64,000 nucleotides of DNA from JAHCHG01 sp041394845 (lineage in GTDB: Bacteria > Acidobacteriota > Blastocatellia > Pyrinomonadales > Pyrinomonadaceae), in NCBI GenBank assembly GCA_041394845.1, contig JAWKHL010000006.1, positions 186,001-250,000 on the forward strand, given 5' to 3'. Made by a program: the position numbers and the translations under genes. This document shows, piece after piece, positions 15,972 to 24,289 of this stretch (the first letter of the stretch is position 1; each line of letters begins with the position of its first letter). The notes beneath the pieces are model-generated. The model was not told the origin of the DNA. It saw only the letters and a program-made list of their open reading frames with translations, and did not search any database.

Positions 15972-17570
15972 ATGCCTGTCGGTTACTTCAGCCTGATTCT
16001 CCACGCGCATCTGCCCTTCGTGCGCCACCCCGAATATCCCGAATTTCTGGAAGAGGACTGGTTTTACGAGGCCATCACGGAAGTTTATCTGCCGCTGATC
16101 CACATCTTTCAGAATCTGCACGAAAGAGGCGCGCGGCCCCGTCTGGCGATGAACGTCTCGCCGCCCCTGTGCGAGATGCTGGCCGACAAACTGCTCGAAG
16201 AACGCTATACGCGCCATCTGGAAAATCTGCTCGAACTGGCCCGCAAAGAAGAGGTGCGGGTCCGGGAAGAAGCGCCGGATTTTTACGACGCCGCCCGGAT
16301 GTACGTCGACAACCTCGGCGCGGCGCTCGATCTGTGGAACAACAAATACGGGCGCAATCTGATCAACGCTTTTCGCCAGTTGCAGGAAGAGGGCGTTTTG
16401 GAGATCATCACCTGCTGCGCCACCCACGGTTTTCTGCCGCTGATCTCCACCAAAGAGGCGCGCCGGGCGCAGATTCAGATCGCCGTCGCCAATTACAAAA
16501 AGCATTTTCACCGTCAACCGCGCGGCATCTGGCTGGCCGAATGCGCTTACGAGCCGGGCATCGAGCATCTTTTGAAAGAATCGGGCATCGAGTATTTCAT
16601 CGGCGATTCGCATGCCATCCTCTACGGCGACCCGCGCCCGCGTTTCGGCGTTCACGCGCCGATCGTCTGTCCGAACGGCGTGGCCGTCTTCGCCCGCGAC
16701 GTCGAGACTTCGCAACAGGTCTGGAGCGCCGAGGTCGGGTATCCGGGCAACGGCGCCTACCGCGAATTTTACCGCGACGTCGGCTGGGATCTGCCGATCG
16801 AATACCTCCGGCCCCATCTCCATAAGGACGGAGCCCGCCGACATCTCGGTCTGAAATATCACCGGATCACGGGACGCACCGTTCCGGGCGACAAAAAAGA
16901 ACCGTACGTGCCGAACTGGGCCCGCGAAAAAGCGGCCGAAGACGCCACCGATTTCGTCCGGAAACGGATCGAGCAGGCCTATCGTCTGCGCGACGGTTTC
17001 GGCGGGCATCCCCCGTTCGTCGCCGCGCCTTACGACGCCGAACTTTACGGCCACTGGTGGTTCGAAGGCCCGTCGTTCATCGATTACGTCTTCCGCAAGA
17101 TCCATTTCGACCAGAACGAGATCGAGGCCATCACGCCGGGCGATTTTCTCGACGCCCGGATTCCGATCCAGATCCAGCAACCGACCGCTTCGAGCTGGGG
17201 CGAGAACGGCTATTACAAGGTCTGGATCAACGAGGGCAATTCGTGGATGTACCCTTATCAGCACGACGCCGAACGGAAGATGACCGAACTGGCCGATTAT
17301 TATCATCACCCGAACGAGATCGAATGGCGCATTCTCAATCAACTGGCCCGCGAACTCCTGCTGGCTCAATCGAGCGACTGGGCCTTTCAGATCTATCAGG
17401 GAACGACCGTTCAATATTCGTCGCGCCGTTTTCAATCGCACATCCACCGTTTCAACCTGCTGGCCAAAATGATCGACACCAAAGAGTTCAACCACGACCT
17501 GCTGGCCGAGATCGAACGCCGCGACAACATCTTTGCCGAGATCGATTACCGGGTTTATCGAAGCAAGTAG
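15972..17570 (+). CDS. GH57 1,4-alpha-glucan branching enzyme
   Basis: A 532-residue glycoside hydrolase of family 57 with the DUF1957-type C-terminal domain. Family motifs are present: HAHLPFVRH at the start, CATHGFLP, the nucleophile Glu in GIWLAECAYEPG (about residue 190), IEYFIGDSHA, and the acid Asp region APYDAELYGHWWFEGP. The C-terminal helical domain includes SWGENGYYKVW and MYPYQHDAERKM. It creates alpha-1,6 branches in glycogen in the cytoplasm. DUF4912 lies immediately upstream. The length agrees with bacterial GH57 branching enzymes. Confidence 0.93.
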   Translation: MPVGYFSLILHAHLPFVRHPEYPEFLEEDWFYEAITEVYLPLIHIFQNLHERGARPRLAMNVSPPLCEMLADKLLEERYTRHLENLLELARKEEVRVREEAPDFYDAARMYVDNLGAALDLWNNKYGRNLINAFRQLQEEGVLEIITCCATHGFLPLISTKEARRAQIQIAVANYKKHFHRQPRGIWLAECAYEPGIEHLLKESGIEYFIGDSHAILYGDPRPRFGVHAPIVCPNGVAVFARDVETSQQVWSAEVGYPGNGAYREFYRDVGWDLPIEYLRPHLHKDGARRHLGLKYHRITGRTVPGDKKEPYVPNWAREKAAEDATDFVRKRIEQAYRLRDGFGGHPPFVAAPYDAELYGHWWFEGPSFIDYVFRKIHFDQNEIEAITPGDFLDARIPIQIQQPTASSWGENGYYKVWINEGNSWMYPYQHDAERKMTELADYYHHPNEIEWRILNQLARELLLAQSSDWAFQIYQGTTVQYSSRRFQSHIHRFNLLAKMIDTKEFNHDLLAEIERRDNIFAEIDYRVYRSK

Positions 17571-17601
17571 ATTTTGGATTTTAGATTTCGGATTTCGGAT
17601 T
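17571..17601. repeat. Heptamer array directly after the GH57 stop codon
   Basis: ATTTTGG, ATTTTAG, ATTTCGG, ATTTCGG and a partial unit begin at the first base after TAG. Because each unit is 7 bases and some contain TAG, all three frames meet a stop nearby. Confidence 0.85.
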
Positions 17602-17648
17602 GATCTATAGAGAACGTTTTTTCCGGACCAAATAAATATCGCCAGCAT

Positions 17649-17666
17649 AAAAGCCTGCGGGCTTTT
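17649..17666. terminator. Bidirectional terminator-like hairpin between convergent genes
   Basis: AAAAGCC (17649-17655) and GGCTTTT (17660-17666) form a seven-pair stem with a four-base loop and T-rich ends on both strands. It separates the GH57 gene from the convergent exported-protein gene. Confidence 0.55.
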
Positions 17667-17782
17667 CCGTTTTAATGCCGGTTGTGCGTCCGGCGCGAAT
17701 CGCTTTCCAAAAGAGCGAACCAGTTGGAATCTGCCTTTATTTTTTCGGGCGGATCTTTCATTAAAAAATCCCAACTTCCTCG

Positions 17783-18916
17783 TTAGTCTTTTCCGTCTCT
17801 GGCCGTCGAGGCGACCGATGTGATCTTCCATTTGCCGCCGATCTTCTCCCAGACTTCGAGCCAGGCGAAAACCGTGTGATCCGATTCCTCTTTACCTTTG
17901 TCATTCTTATAAGTTCCCCGGACGCGCTTTTCGACCCGAACGGTCGCCAATGTGCCGTCGCCTGAGATCTTTATGACCGGCGGTTTGATGTCCTCCCATT
18001 CGATGAACTTGTAGCTCGAAAAATAGTTTTTGAACCGTTCGAGATTTTCGACGCGGCTTCGGGTTCGGACGTTCCCGTTTTGAAGTTCCGTCACGTTGTC
18101 GGCGAACAGTTCGATGAAAAGTTCGGCGTCGTAGGTCAGATGCGCCCTTTTCGCCTGTTCGTGGAGTTTGAGCAACTGGTCGAGATCGGCGACGCGGGGC
18201 GGAACTTCGAGCAGTTTTTCGTTCGCTTTGTTGATCTCGACGGTGTGAAAACGCAGAATCCAATCGCCCCGTTGATCGGTCGCCGTCACCTGGGAAGGCA
18301 GTTTGACGCCGCCGACGGTCTTCCATTGGTTGACGACGTTTTTGACCGATTCATCCGAACCGGGAACCGGCAGAACGTAACCGGAAAAAAGTTTTGTCTC
18401 CGCGTCGAAATAAAGAAAGATCTTTCCGCCCAGACTGTGTTCGGCCTCCACCTTGAAACTCCGGCGGGCGGCGAAATCCTCCTCGCCGGCGAACCGGAAA
18501 CCGGAGAACATCCGCTCGAAGTCAAAGGCCATCTTCTGGTATTCGTGAAGTTCGACGACCAGCCGCTGAAACGGCGGAACGATCGAGAATTCGCCCGTTT
18601 CCGCCGATCTCTCCCAGGCCACATCGCCGTTGATGAAAACTCCGGTCGAACGGGAGCGATAGCTGTAGGTTTGTTTGAAAACGGTTTTACCGGAGCGAAA
18701 AGACGCGACGGCGGTCGTATATTTCCCGTCCGGTCCGACGCAATCGGCCAGAGCTTCGATGTTTTTGATCCGCTCGACGGCCCTTTCGCCGCCGACCGAT
18801 TCGATCGCCGCCGAAAAGATCTTTTCCAGTTCCGCCTTTCCGTCCGGATCAAAAGCATAAGCGAAACCCGAAAACGCGAACAGAACCAGCAAAACCGGCA
18901 AAACCTTTTTTCTCAT
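17783..18916 (-). CDS. Exported protein with C-terminal SnoaL/NTF2-like domain
   Basis: A 377-residue protein with a signal peptide (RKKVLPVLLVLFAFSGFAYA). The first two thirds are a beta-rich domain, beginning KIFSAAIESVGGERAVERIKNI, resembling outer-membrane-lipoprotein-sorting or DUF620-like folds: GKIFLYFDAETKLFSGYVLP, TVGGVKLPSQVTATDQRGDW. The last ~115 residues (LLKLHEQAKRAHLTYDAELF, ENLERFKNYFSSYKFIEWED, VWEKIGGKWKITSVAS) form an NTF2/SnoaL-like domain of the DUF4440 type. The cellular role is unknown. It probably acts in the periplasm. Confidence 0.75.
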   Translation of the reverse strand: MRKKVLPVLLVLFAFSGFAYAFDPDGKAELEKIFSAAIESVGGERAVERIKNIEALADCVGPDGKYTTAVASFRSGKTVFKQTYSYRSRSTGVFINGDVAWERSAETGEFSIVPPFQRLVVELHEYQKMAFDFERMFSGFRFAGEEDFAARRSFKVEAEHSLGGKIFLYFDAETKLFSGYVLPVPGSDESVKNVVNQWKTVGGVKLPSQVTATDQRGDWILRFHTVEINKANEKLLEVPPRVADLDQLLKLHEQAKRAHLTYDAELFIELFADNVTELQNGNVRTRSRVENLERFKNYFSSYKFIEWEDIKPPVIKISGDGTLATVRVEKRVRGTYKNDKGKEESDHTVFAWLEVWEKIGGKWKITSVASTARDGKD

Positions 18917-18936
18917 CGCAACACCCCGATCTCTCT

Positions 18937-19545
18937 TTAGTTTGAAGTTTTGGCCGACTGCCCGCTTTGGTGGCGGATCAACGTTTCGGCCAAAGATGCT
19001 CCCAAACTCAGCAAAAGACCTTTCATCTTCTCATCGAGTATTTCCCCGTCGTCGCCTTCGAACAAAGTGTGCGCTTTGGCGACCGCAAATTCGGTCGGCA
19101 AAACAGTAACCAGCAGGATCGAAAGCACGCTCCGCAAATGGCCCAGACATCGCAGACCGCCGAAGGCTCCGGGCGAAGCGGTCGTAATGGCCGCGTATTT
19201 TCCCCGGAAAACCTGACCGAGGGCGAACTCCTCGCTCTCCCGCGAAGCCCAGTCGATGGCGTTTTTCAATCCGCCCGGAAGCGAACCGTTGTATTCAGGG
19301 GAAGAAACGATCAATCCGTCATGTTGGTTCAAAGTTCTTTGAAGTTTGATCGCATTTTCCGGAAAACCGCCACTTTCGTGATAGTCGGCGTTATAGACCG
19401 GCAACGAATAATCGTTCAGGTCGATGAAGGTTACCTCGGCTCCCGCGACTGTTGCGCCTTCTGCGACGATCCGGGCAATTCGTTTGTTGTACGAGGCTTT
19501 TCGCAGACTTCCCGCAAAAGCCAGAATCTTCGGTTTGTTCTCCAT
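18937..19545 (-). CDS. NADPH-dependent FMN reductase family protein
   Basis: A 202-residue flavodoxin-like reductase. The FMN phosphate loop is FAGSLRKASYNKRIAR near the N-terminus, and VSSPEYNGSLPGGLKNAIDW is the family signature for the flavin ring contact. Such enzymes reduce FMN, quinones, chromate or azo dyes with NAD(P)H in the cytoplasm. The start is set at ATG 19545, since the longer reading adds 53 unlikely residues that run into the promoter zone of the divergent amidohydrolase gene. Confidence 0.9.
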   Translation of the reverse strand: MENKPKILAFAGSLRKASYNKRIARIVAEGATVAGAEVTFIDLNDYSLPVYNADYHESGGFPENAIKLQRTLNQHDGLIVSSPEYNGSLPGGLKNAIDWASRESEEFALGQVFRGKYAAITTASPGAFGGLRCLGHLRSVLSILLVTVLPTEFAVAKAHTLFEGDDGEILDEKMKGLLLSLGASLAETLIRHQSGQSAKTSN

Positions 19546-19697
19546 TTCGTTCCAATCGTCTCCCAAAATAAAATTTGATGAAACAAGTTTGCCACGAATC
19601 GCTCCCAAAGAGAAAGTCGATCCGGGTTTGAACTTGTCGTTTTCCCGCACATATAATCGGCAGTAAGTTCTGCAAAAAACATAGCCGAGGATAAAAA

Positions 19698-21032
19698 ATG
19701 TCAAAAATGAAAACTGCTCTTACAGCTTTATTATTGTTGGTCTGTCTGGTATTCCAAACAAGCGCCCAAAAATTGGGAGCGCCGGGCGAACCGGGCGGAT
19801 CGGGAACTCTCGTCTTAAAAGCCGCCCGGATCATCGACGGCACCGGGGCCGAGCCGATCAAAAACGGATCAATCGTCATCACCGGCGACCGGATAACGGC
19901 CATCGGCCCGGCGTCAAGCGTGACGGTCCCGGAGGGCGCACGAGTCATCGATCTCGGCGATTCCACGATAATGCCCGGTTTTATCGACGCTCACACGCAC
20001 ATCATCGGCCGCGTCCTCGGCGACCCGGAAGGCCAGGGCGCACTGTTCCGCGATTACGATTCGTTCGGCGCGATCCTCGCCGTCGGCAACGCCGAAAAAA
20101 CTCTTCTGGCCGGTTTTACCACCATCCGCAACGTCGGCGCTCCGAACTTTGACGATCTGGCCATCCGCAAGGCGATCAACGACGGCTGGATCAAAGGCCC
20201 GCGGATGCTGACGGCCGGGCATTCGCTCGGGATCACCGGCGGGCATTGCGACGAAAACGGATTCAAACCGGGAGCCGCCGACGGCGATTATCGAACCGGC
20301 ATCGCCGACGGGGTCGATCAGGTTCGGGCCGCCGTCCGTTACCAGATCAAATACGGGGCCGATGTCATCAAGACCTGCGCCACCGGCGGCGTCCTCTCGG
20401 AAGGCGACGCGGTCGGCGTCCAGCAATATTCCTTCGAAGAACTCAAAGCGATGGTCGATGAGGCTCACCGGCACGACCGCAAGGTGGCCGCTCACGCCCA
20501 CGGCACCGAGGGCATCAAAACGGCCGTAAGAGCCGGCGTCTCTTCGATCGAACACGGCTCTTTTCTCGACGAAGAAGGCGCCCGCCTGATGGCCCAACGC
20601 GGGACATATCTGGTTCCGACGCTGATGGCCGGCGAAACGGTCGAACGTCTGGCCAAGGCCGGAGTTCTCAAAGGTCTGCGGGCGGAAAAAGCCCTCGCGG
20701 CCGCGGCCGCCATGCGCCATTCACTGAAGATCGCCATGGCCGATCACGTCCCGATCGCCTTCGGAACCGACGCCGGAGTCATCCCCCACGGCACCAACGG
20801 CCACGAATTCGCCCTGATGGTCGAATGGGGCGGAATGACGCCTCTGCAAGCCATCAATGCCGGAACCTTGAACGGGGCCAAACTGCTCGGCGTCGATCAG
20901 ACGGTCGGTTCCTTAACACCGGGAAAATACGCCGACATCGTGGCCGTTTCGGGCGATCCGCTGAAAGACGTGAAACTGCTGGAAAACATCTCTTTCGTGA
21001 TGAAAAACGGCTTTATTTACAAGAATCAGTGA
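19698..21032 (+). CDS. Exported metal-dependent amidohydrolase
   Basis: A 444-residue amidohydrolase-superfamily protein with an N-terminal signal peptide (KTALTALLLLVCLVFQTSAQ), so it acts outside the cytoplasm. Metal-site motifs in order: GFIDAHTHI, Lys in GADVIKTCATGG (probably the carboxylated bridging Lys), VAAHAHG, SSIEHG, and FGTDAG. The set matches imidazolonepropionase-like Xaa-Pro or acyl-lysine dipeptidase-type enzymes such as the Sgx9260 group. Substrate is likely an N-acyl or dipeptide-type amide, inferred only from the family. Divergent from the FMN reductase. Confidence 0.88.
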   Translation: MSKMKTALTALLLLVCLVFQTSAQKLGAPGEPGGSGTLVLKAARIIDGTGAEPIKNGSIVITGDRITAIGPASSVTVPEGARVIDLGDSTIMPGFIDAHTHIIGRVLGDPEGQGALFRDYDSFGAILAVGNAEKTLLAGFTTIRNVGAPNFDDLAIRKAINDGWIKGPRMLTAGHSLGITGGHCDENGFKPGAADGDYRTGIADGVDQVRAAVRYQIKYGADVIKTCATGGVLSEGDAVGVQQYSFEELKAMVDEAHRHDRKVAAHAHGTEGIKTAVRAGVSSIEHGSFLDEEGARLMAQRGTYLVPTLMAGETVERLAKAGVLKGLRAEKALAAAAAMRHSLKIAMADHVPIAFGTDAGVIPHGTNGHEFALMVEWGGMTPLQAINAGTLNGAKLLGVDQTVGSLTPGKYADIVAVSGDPLKDVKLLENISFVMKNGFIYKNQ

Positions 21033-21092
21033 TCAGTGGTCGGTGATCGGTAGCCAGTTAACATTTGTCATTGATCCCTGATAACTGATAAA
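21027..21092. repeat. Heptamer arrays overlapping the amidohydrolase stop codon
   Basis: CAGTGAT, CAGTGGT, CGGTGAT and CGGTAGC run from inside the last codons of the amidohydrolase. Its TGA stop is part of the first unit. An oppositely oriented short arm, TGATAAC-TGATAAA, follows at 21079-21092, just before the next gene. Confidence 0.78.
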
Positions 21093-21102
21093 TGAAAAAG
21101 TT

Positions 21103-21609
21103 ATGTTCAAAAATTTTCAGGATAAAACCCCGAAGATCCACGAGAGCGTTTTCGTGGCGGAAACGGCCGTCATCATCGGCGATGTCGAGATCGGCGCCGA
21201 TTCGAGCGTCTGGTACGGCTGCGTTTTGCGGGGAGACGTCAATTACATCCGGATCGGTGAACGGACCAACGTTCAGGATATGACCATGATCCATGTTTCG
21301 CGCTTCGATCATCCGACCGTTCTGGAGGACGAGGTGACGGTCGGACACAACGTCACCCTGCACGGCTGTTACGTCGAAACCGGCGCTCTGATCGGCATCG
21401 GCGCGATCGTCCTCGACGGCGCGCGCATCGGCCGCAACTCTCTGGTCGCCGCCGGTTCGCTCGTAACTCCCGGAACTGAAATCCCGCCGAAATCTCTGGT
21501 GATGGGCGCACCGGCCCGCGTCAAACGCCAACTGACCGACGAAGAGGCCGCCGATCTGGAAAGGTTCTGGCGCGGTTATATTCAGCTCTCGGAAATCTAT
21601 AAAGGATAA
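21103..21609 (+). CDS. Gamma-class carbonic anhydrase family protein
   Basis: A 168-residue left-handed beta-helix protein of hexapeptide repeats (IIGDVEIGADSSVWYG, LRGDVNYIRIGERTNVQD). The three zinc-binding His of gamma carbonic anhydrases are present in MIHVS and GHNVTLHGC. The C-terminal helix (DEEAADLERFWRGYIQLSEI) completes the trimer. It probably hydrates CO2 or is a related inactive CaiE/YrdA-type protein; the usual bacterial members are cytoplasmic. Confidence 0.92.
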   Translation: MFKNFQDKTPKIHESVFVAETAVIIGDVEIGADSSVWYGCVLRGDVNYIRIGERTNVQDMTMIHVSRFDHPTVLEDEVTVGHNVTLHGCYVETGALIGIGAIVLDGARIGRNSLVAAGSLVTPGTEIPPKSLVMGAPARVKRQLTDEEAADLERFWRGYIQLSEIYKG

Positions 21610-21728
21610 AAGTATAAAAGTTTAAATGTGAAAAGGTGAAAAAGCGGGTTGGCCGATCATTGCCGCCCAAGATAAATATCCCACGCCATCTTTTTCACCT
21701 TTAAACTTTTTCACATTTAAACTTTTAA
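21610..21728. repeat. Inverted AT-rich arrays between the carbonic anhydrase gene and hisS
   Basis: The left arm (21610-21644) contains AAAAGTTTAAATGTGAAAA and GGTGAAAAAG. The right arm (21690-21728) is its reverse complement with an extra unit. Units are 7-8 bases. The array begins one base after the carbonic anhydrase stop. The whole gap would fold back on itself. Confidence 0.82.
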
Positions 21729-21760
21729 ACTTTCCCTTTTCCCTTTACACTTTTTAGTCT

Positions 21761-23200
21761 ATGAGCAACACCAACCCGGCGCGCGGGATGCGCGATTTTC
21801 TGCCCGAACAGGTTCGCAAACGCGAATACGTGATCGGCATCATCAAGGAAGTTTACGAAAAATACGGCTTTGAACCGCTTGAAACCCCGGCCGTCGAAAA
21901 CCTCTCGACGCTGACCAACAAATACGGCGAAGAGGGCGACCAGTTGATGTTCAAGATCCTGGAACGCGGCGAAAAACTGCGGCGCAAATTGGAGGGCGGC
22001 GGCGTTAAGAGCGAAAACGATTTATCTGATTTAGCCTTGCGTTACGACCTGACCGTCCCGCTGGCGCGCGTCGTGGCGAATTATAAAAACGAACTGCCAC
22101 GCTTTTTCAAACGCTACCAGATCCAACCCGTCTGGCGCGCCGACCGCCCCGCTCGCGGGCGTTACCGCGAGTTTTATCAATGCGACGTTGACGCCATCGG
22201 CTCCCGGTCAATGATCGTCGAAGCAGAATTATGCGCGGCGGTCAGCGAGATTTTGGAGAGGTTGGGGTTTGATGATTTTGTGATCTTAATAAATCACAGG
22301 GAAATTTTACGCGGGTTTTTAGAAGTTGCGGGAGTTGATGAAAAAAAACATTCCGACACTTTAATCGCACTTGATAAATTTGACAAGATAGGCGAACAAG
22401 GCGTTTCGAAGGAATTGGTTGAACGCGGCGTTTTTACAGAGGAAGGGGGCAATAACTTTATCCGACAATTTCTTGAATTGATGAAACTACACGGAGATCC
22501 TGCTTATAACATTCCTGAGAAAAAAACCGCAGAATTCAAGAAAAAGCGAACGGAAGAGGAGAATCTGACGGTTATTGAAAAATTGAGAGAATTCATAGGA
22601 AAAAATGAATCCGGAAAACGTGGAATTGAAAGTGTTGAGCAAATCTTAGCTTTAACTCGAAATTCACCAGCTTACGGACAAGTTAAAGTCCAACCCTATT
22701 TGGCTCGCGGGTTGTCATACTACACCGGCGCGATTTTTGAAATCGGACTGGATCGCGGAGATTTTTCGGGAAGCATCGCCGGCGGCGGGCGCTACGACGG
22801 TTTGATCGGGATGTTCGGCAAGGAAGAGATTCCGGCGGTCGGACTGTCGCTCGGATTGGAGCGGATCCTTTTGATCATGGAAGAACGCGGGATGTTTCCC
22901 GAAGAGATCGACAAAAGGGTCGCCGCCGATGTTCTGGTAACGGTCTGGAATGAAGATACTGCCGCCGAATCTTTAAAATTCGCCGGAGAACTTCGCGCCG
23001 AAGGCCTCCGCGTTACGGTTTATCCTGAAAATGACAAACTCGGCAAACAGTTCAAGTACGCCGACCAAACGGGCGTTCCGTTCGTCTGCGTTCTGGGCGA
23101 CGACGAGATTCGCGAAAACACGGTTACGCTCAAAAATATGAAAACCGGAGAGCAGGAGTCGGTGGCGAGAGACGAGATTGCCGGGAAAATAAAGGCTTAA
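21761..23200 (+). CDS. hisS: Histidyl-tRNA synthetase
   Basis: A 479-residue class II aminoacyl-tRNA synthetase that charges tRNA-His. Motif 1 starts at ARGMRDFLPEQ; motif 2 is RPARGRYREFYQCDVD; the histidine A-loop is ARGLSYYTG; motif 3 is VGLSLGLERI. The C-terminal anticodon-binding domain begins near ADVLVTVWNE. The protein is longer than the common ~420-residue bacterial form because of an insertion of about 60 residues in the middle. That insertion and its flanks (about 22250-22710) are clearly more AT-rich than either end, with different codon choice. Both flanks of the gene carry inverted repeat arrays. Confidence 0.95.
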   Translation: MSNTNPARGMRDFLPEQVRKREYVIGIIKEVYEKYGFEPLETPAVENLSTLTNKYGEEGDQLMFKILERGEKLRRKLEGGGVKSENDLSDLALRYDLTVPLARVVANYKNELPRFFKRYQIQPVWRADRPARGRYREFYQCDVDAIGSRSMIVEAELCAAVSEILERLGFDDFVILINHREILRGFLEVAGVDEKKHSDTLIALDKFDKIGEQGVSKELVERGVFTEEGGNNFIRQFLELMKLHGDPAYNIPEKKTAEFKKKRTEEENLTVIEKLREFIGKNESGKRGIESVEQILALTRNSPAYGQVKVQPYLARGLSYYTGAIFEIGLDRGDFSGSIAGGGRYDGLIGMFGKEEIPAVGLSLGLERILLIMEERGMFPEEIDKRVAADVLVTVWNEDTAAESLKFAGELRAEGLRVTVYPENDKLGKQFKYADQTGVPFVCVLGDDEIRENTVTLKNMKTGEQESVARDEIAGKIKA

Positions 23201-23303
23201 AAGGTGAAAAAAGTTTAAAGGTTAAAAAAGTGAAAAGGCGGGCCTGTTCTTGATAAATTTTACTATCAGGCAAAAAACTTTTTCACCTTTTCACTTTTAA
23301 ACC
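23199..23303. repeat. Inverted AT-rich arrays after hisS
   Basis: The left arm (23199-23238) starts at the hisS stop and contains AAAAGGTGAAAAAAGTTTAA. The right arm (23271-23303) is its approximate reverse complement, CTTTTTCACCTTTTCAC. More of the right-arm sequence reappears at 23578-23607, beyond the fold-back element, as if the element had gone into the array. Confidence 0.8.
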
Positions 23304-23577
23304 TTTGGTAGTGATCAAAAGTAATGCTGAGCAAAATCTAATTGCTCCAACGGAGCATCTGAAAATAGCCCGGCGATTGATCGCCGGGGTTATCCAACCG
23401 ATGTCGTCAAGTCCTGAAGGGACAGTCTCGAATTTGCCAAATTCACATTTATCTTTCGTCCTTTCAGGACTATGGATCTGAGAGAGAACCTGTACCCGGC
23501 GATCAATCGCCGGGCTATTACCACAAGAGTCCCTGCGGGACATTCATTTGTCAGCATTACTTTTGATCACTACCAAA
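23304..23577. mobile_element. Fold-back, MITE-like element with 27-base perfect terminal inverted repeats
   Basis: Ends 23304-23330 and 23551-23577 are perfect reverse complements, beginning TTTGGTAGTGATCAAAAG. The interior is also roughly palindromic: CCCGGCGATTGATCGCCGGG near 23370 has its reverse complement near 23500, and several short hairpins are present (GTCC-GGAC pairs, GTCCCTGCGGGAC, GCTCCAACGGAGC). No protein is encoded and no clear target-site duplication is seen. The palindromic CCCGGCGAT core with GTCCC/GGGAC hairpins resembles REP/BIME-type elements mobilised by RAYT transposases. This relation is inferred from structure only. Confidence 0.72.
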
Positions 23578-23608
23578 CCTTCAAACTTTTTTCACCTTTT
23601 CAGCCTTG

Positions 23609-24082
23609 CTACTGTTTTTCCTCCCATTGTTCGACGAAGGGCGACGGGTCGATCAGATCGCTGCGGCGTTTGTAGGGGAGGTTGTTTTCCTGTTTGAACT
23701 GGCCCGACAGATCGCCCGAATACATTTCCAGATGAAGCTGAGTGCCGCCGGGCTGTTTGCCGACCTTGGCGATCATGTCGCCTTTTTTGACTTTCGAACC
23801 TTGCCTGACCATCAGCGTATCGACCTCGCCGTACCGGACGATGCAGTAATCGTCATCGTAAATGTCGCCGTGTTCGATCGAAACGACCGAGGTTCCGTAT
23901 TTGTCGAAACCGCCAGCCGCTTCGATGACCACTCCGTCGTCAACGGCAAAAACGGCGGTCCCGGCCGGGGCCGCCAGATCGACCCCGCCGTGCTTGCGCC
24001 CGCCGTCGCGCGGTGCGCCGAACCGGCACGACCAGTTGGTTTTGTATGTAATGACTTTCTTGGGAAGGGGGAAAATTCTCAT
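23609..24082 (-). CDS. M23 family metallopeptidase without signal peptide
   Basis: A 157-residue LytM/M23 domain that in known members cuts peptide cross-links of peptidoglycan. The zinc ligands are HGGVD (His and Asp) and HLE near the end (TQLHLEMYSG). Between them are AVDDGVVIEA, IEHGD and QGSKVKKGDMIAKVG, the usual M23 strands. The second His of the usual HxH pair reads as Leu-His here, as in many members. There is no signal peptide or membrane helix, so it would stay in the cytoplasm unless exported by another route, for example as a T6SS or contractile-system cargo, which is speculation. AAGGAG precedes the ATG. Confidence 0.85.
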   Translation of the reverse strand: MRIFPLPKKVITYKTNWSCRFGAPRDGGRKHGGVDLAAPAGTAVFAVDDGVVIEAAGGFDKYGTSVVSIEHGDIYDDDYCIVRYGEVDTLMVRQGSKVKKGDMIAKVGKQPGGTQLHLEMYSGDLSGQFKQENNLPYKRRSDLIDPSPFVEQWEEKQ

Positions 24083-24185
24083 CTTACAGATCTCCTTATA
24101 ATTTGTGCTTTATCAATTTTTTTTCAGGAATCTTTCCTATATTCGACCGCCGGGCGGCCGACAGGAAAAGTTTTAACCTTCAGGC

Positions 24186-24217
24186 AAAAAAAAATCGCCA
24201 CCCGTTCGGATGGCGAT
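24186..24217 (-). terminator. Rho-independent terminator
   Basis: On the minus strand ATCGCCA (24217-24211) pairs with TGGCGAT (24200-24194) around a ten-base loop, followed at once by about nine T. It ends the transcript of the 241-residue gene and separates it from the M23 gene. Confidence 0.82.
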
Positions 24218-24289
24218 CTGAAATTTTCCCGATAAAAAAGCCCGGCCTTCATCGGTGCGCGCGGGCCGTTCGAACATCATATTTCCTTT

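Noticed and set aside
15921..17831. A 636-codon open frame on the minus strand opposite the GH57 gene.
   Set aside because: It is a shadow: composition is Arg/Gly/Val-heavy with no domain, and the plus strand encodes an intact GH57 enzyme with all motifs.
23472..23675. A 67-codon frame within the fold-back element as a gene.
   Set aside because: It is translated palindromic repeat sequence and continues into the AT-rich array; no ribosome-binding site.
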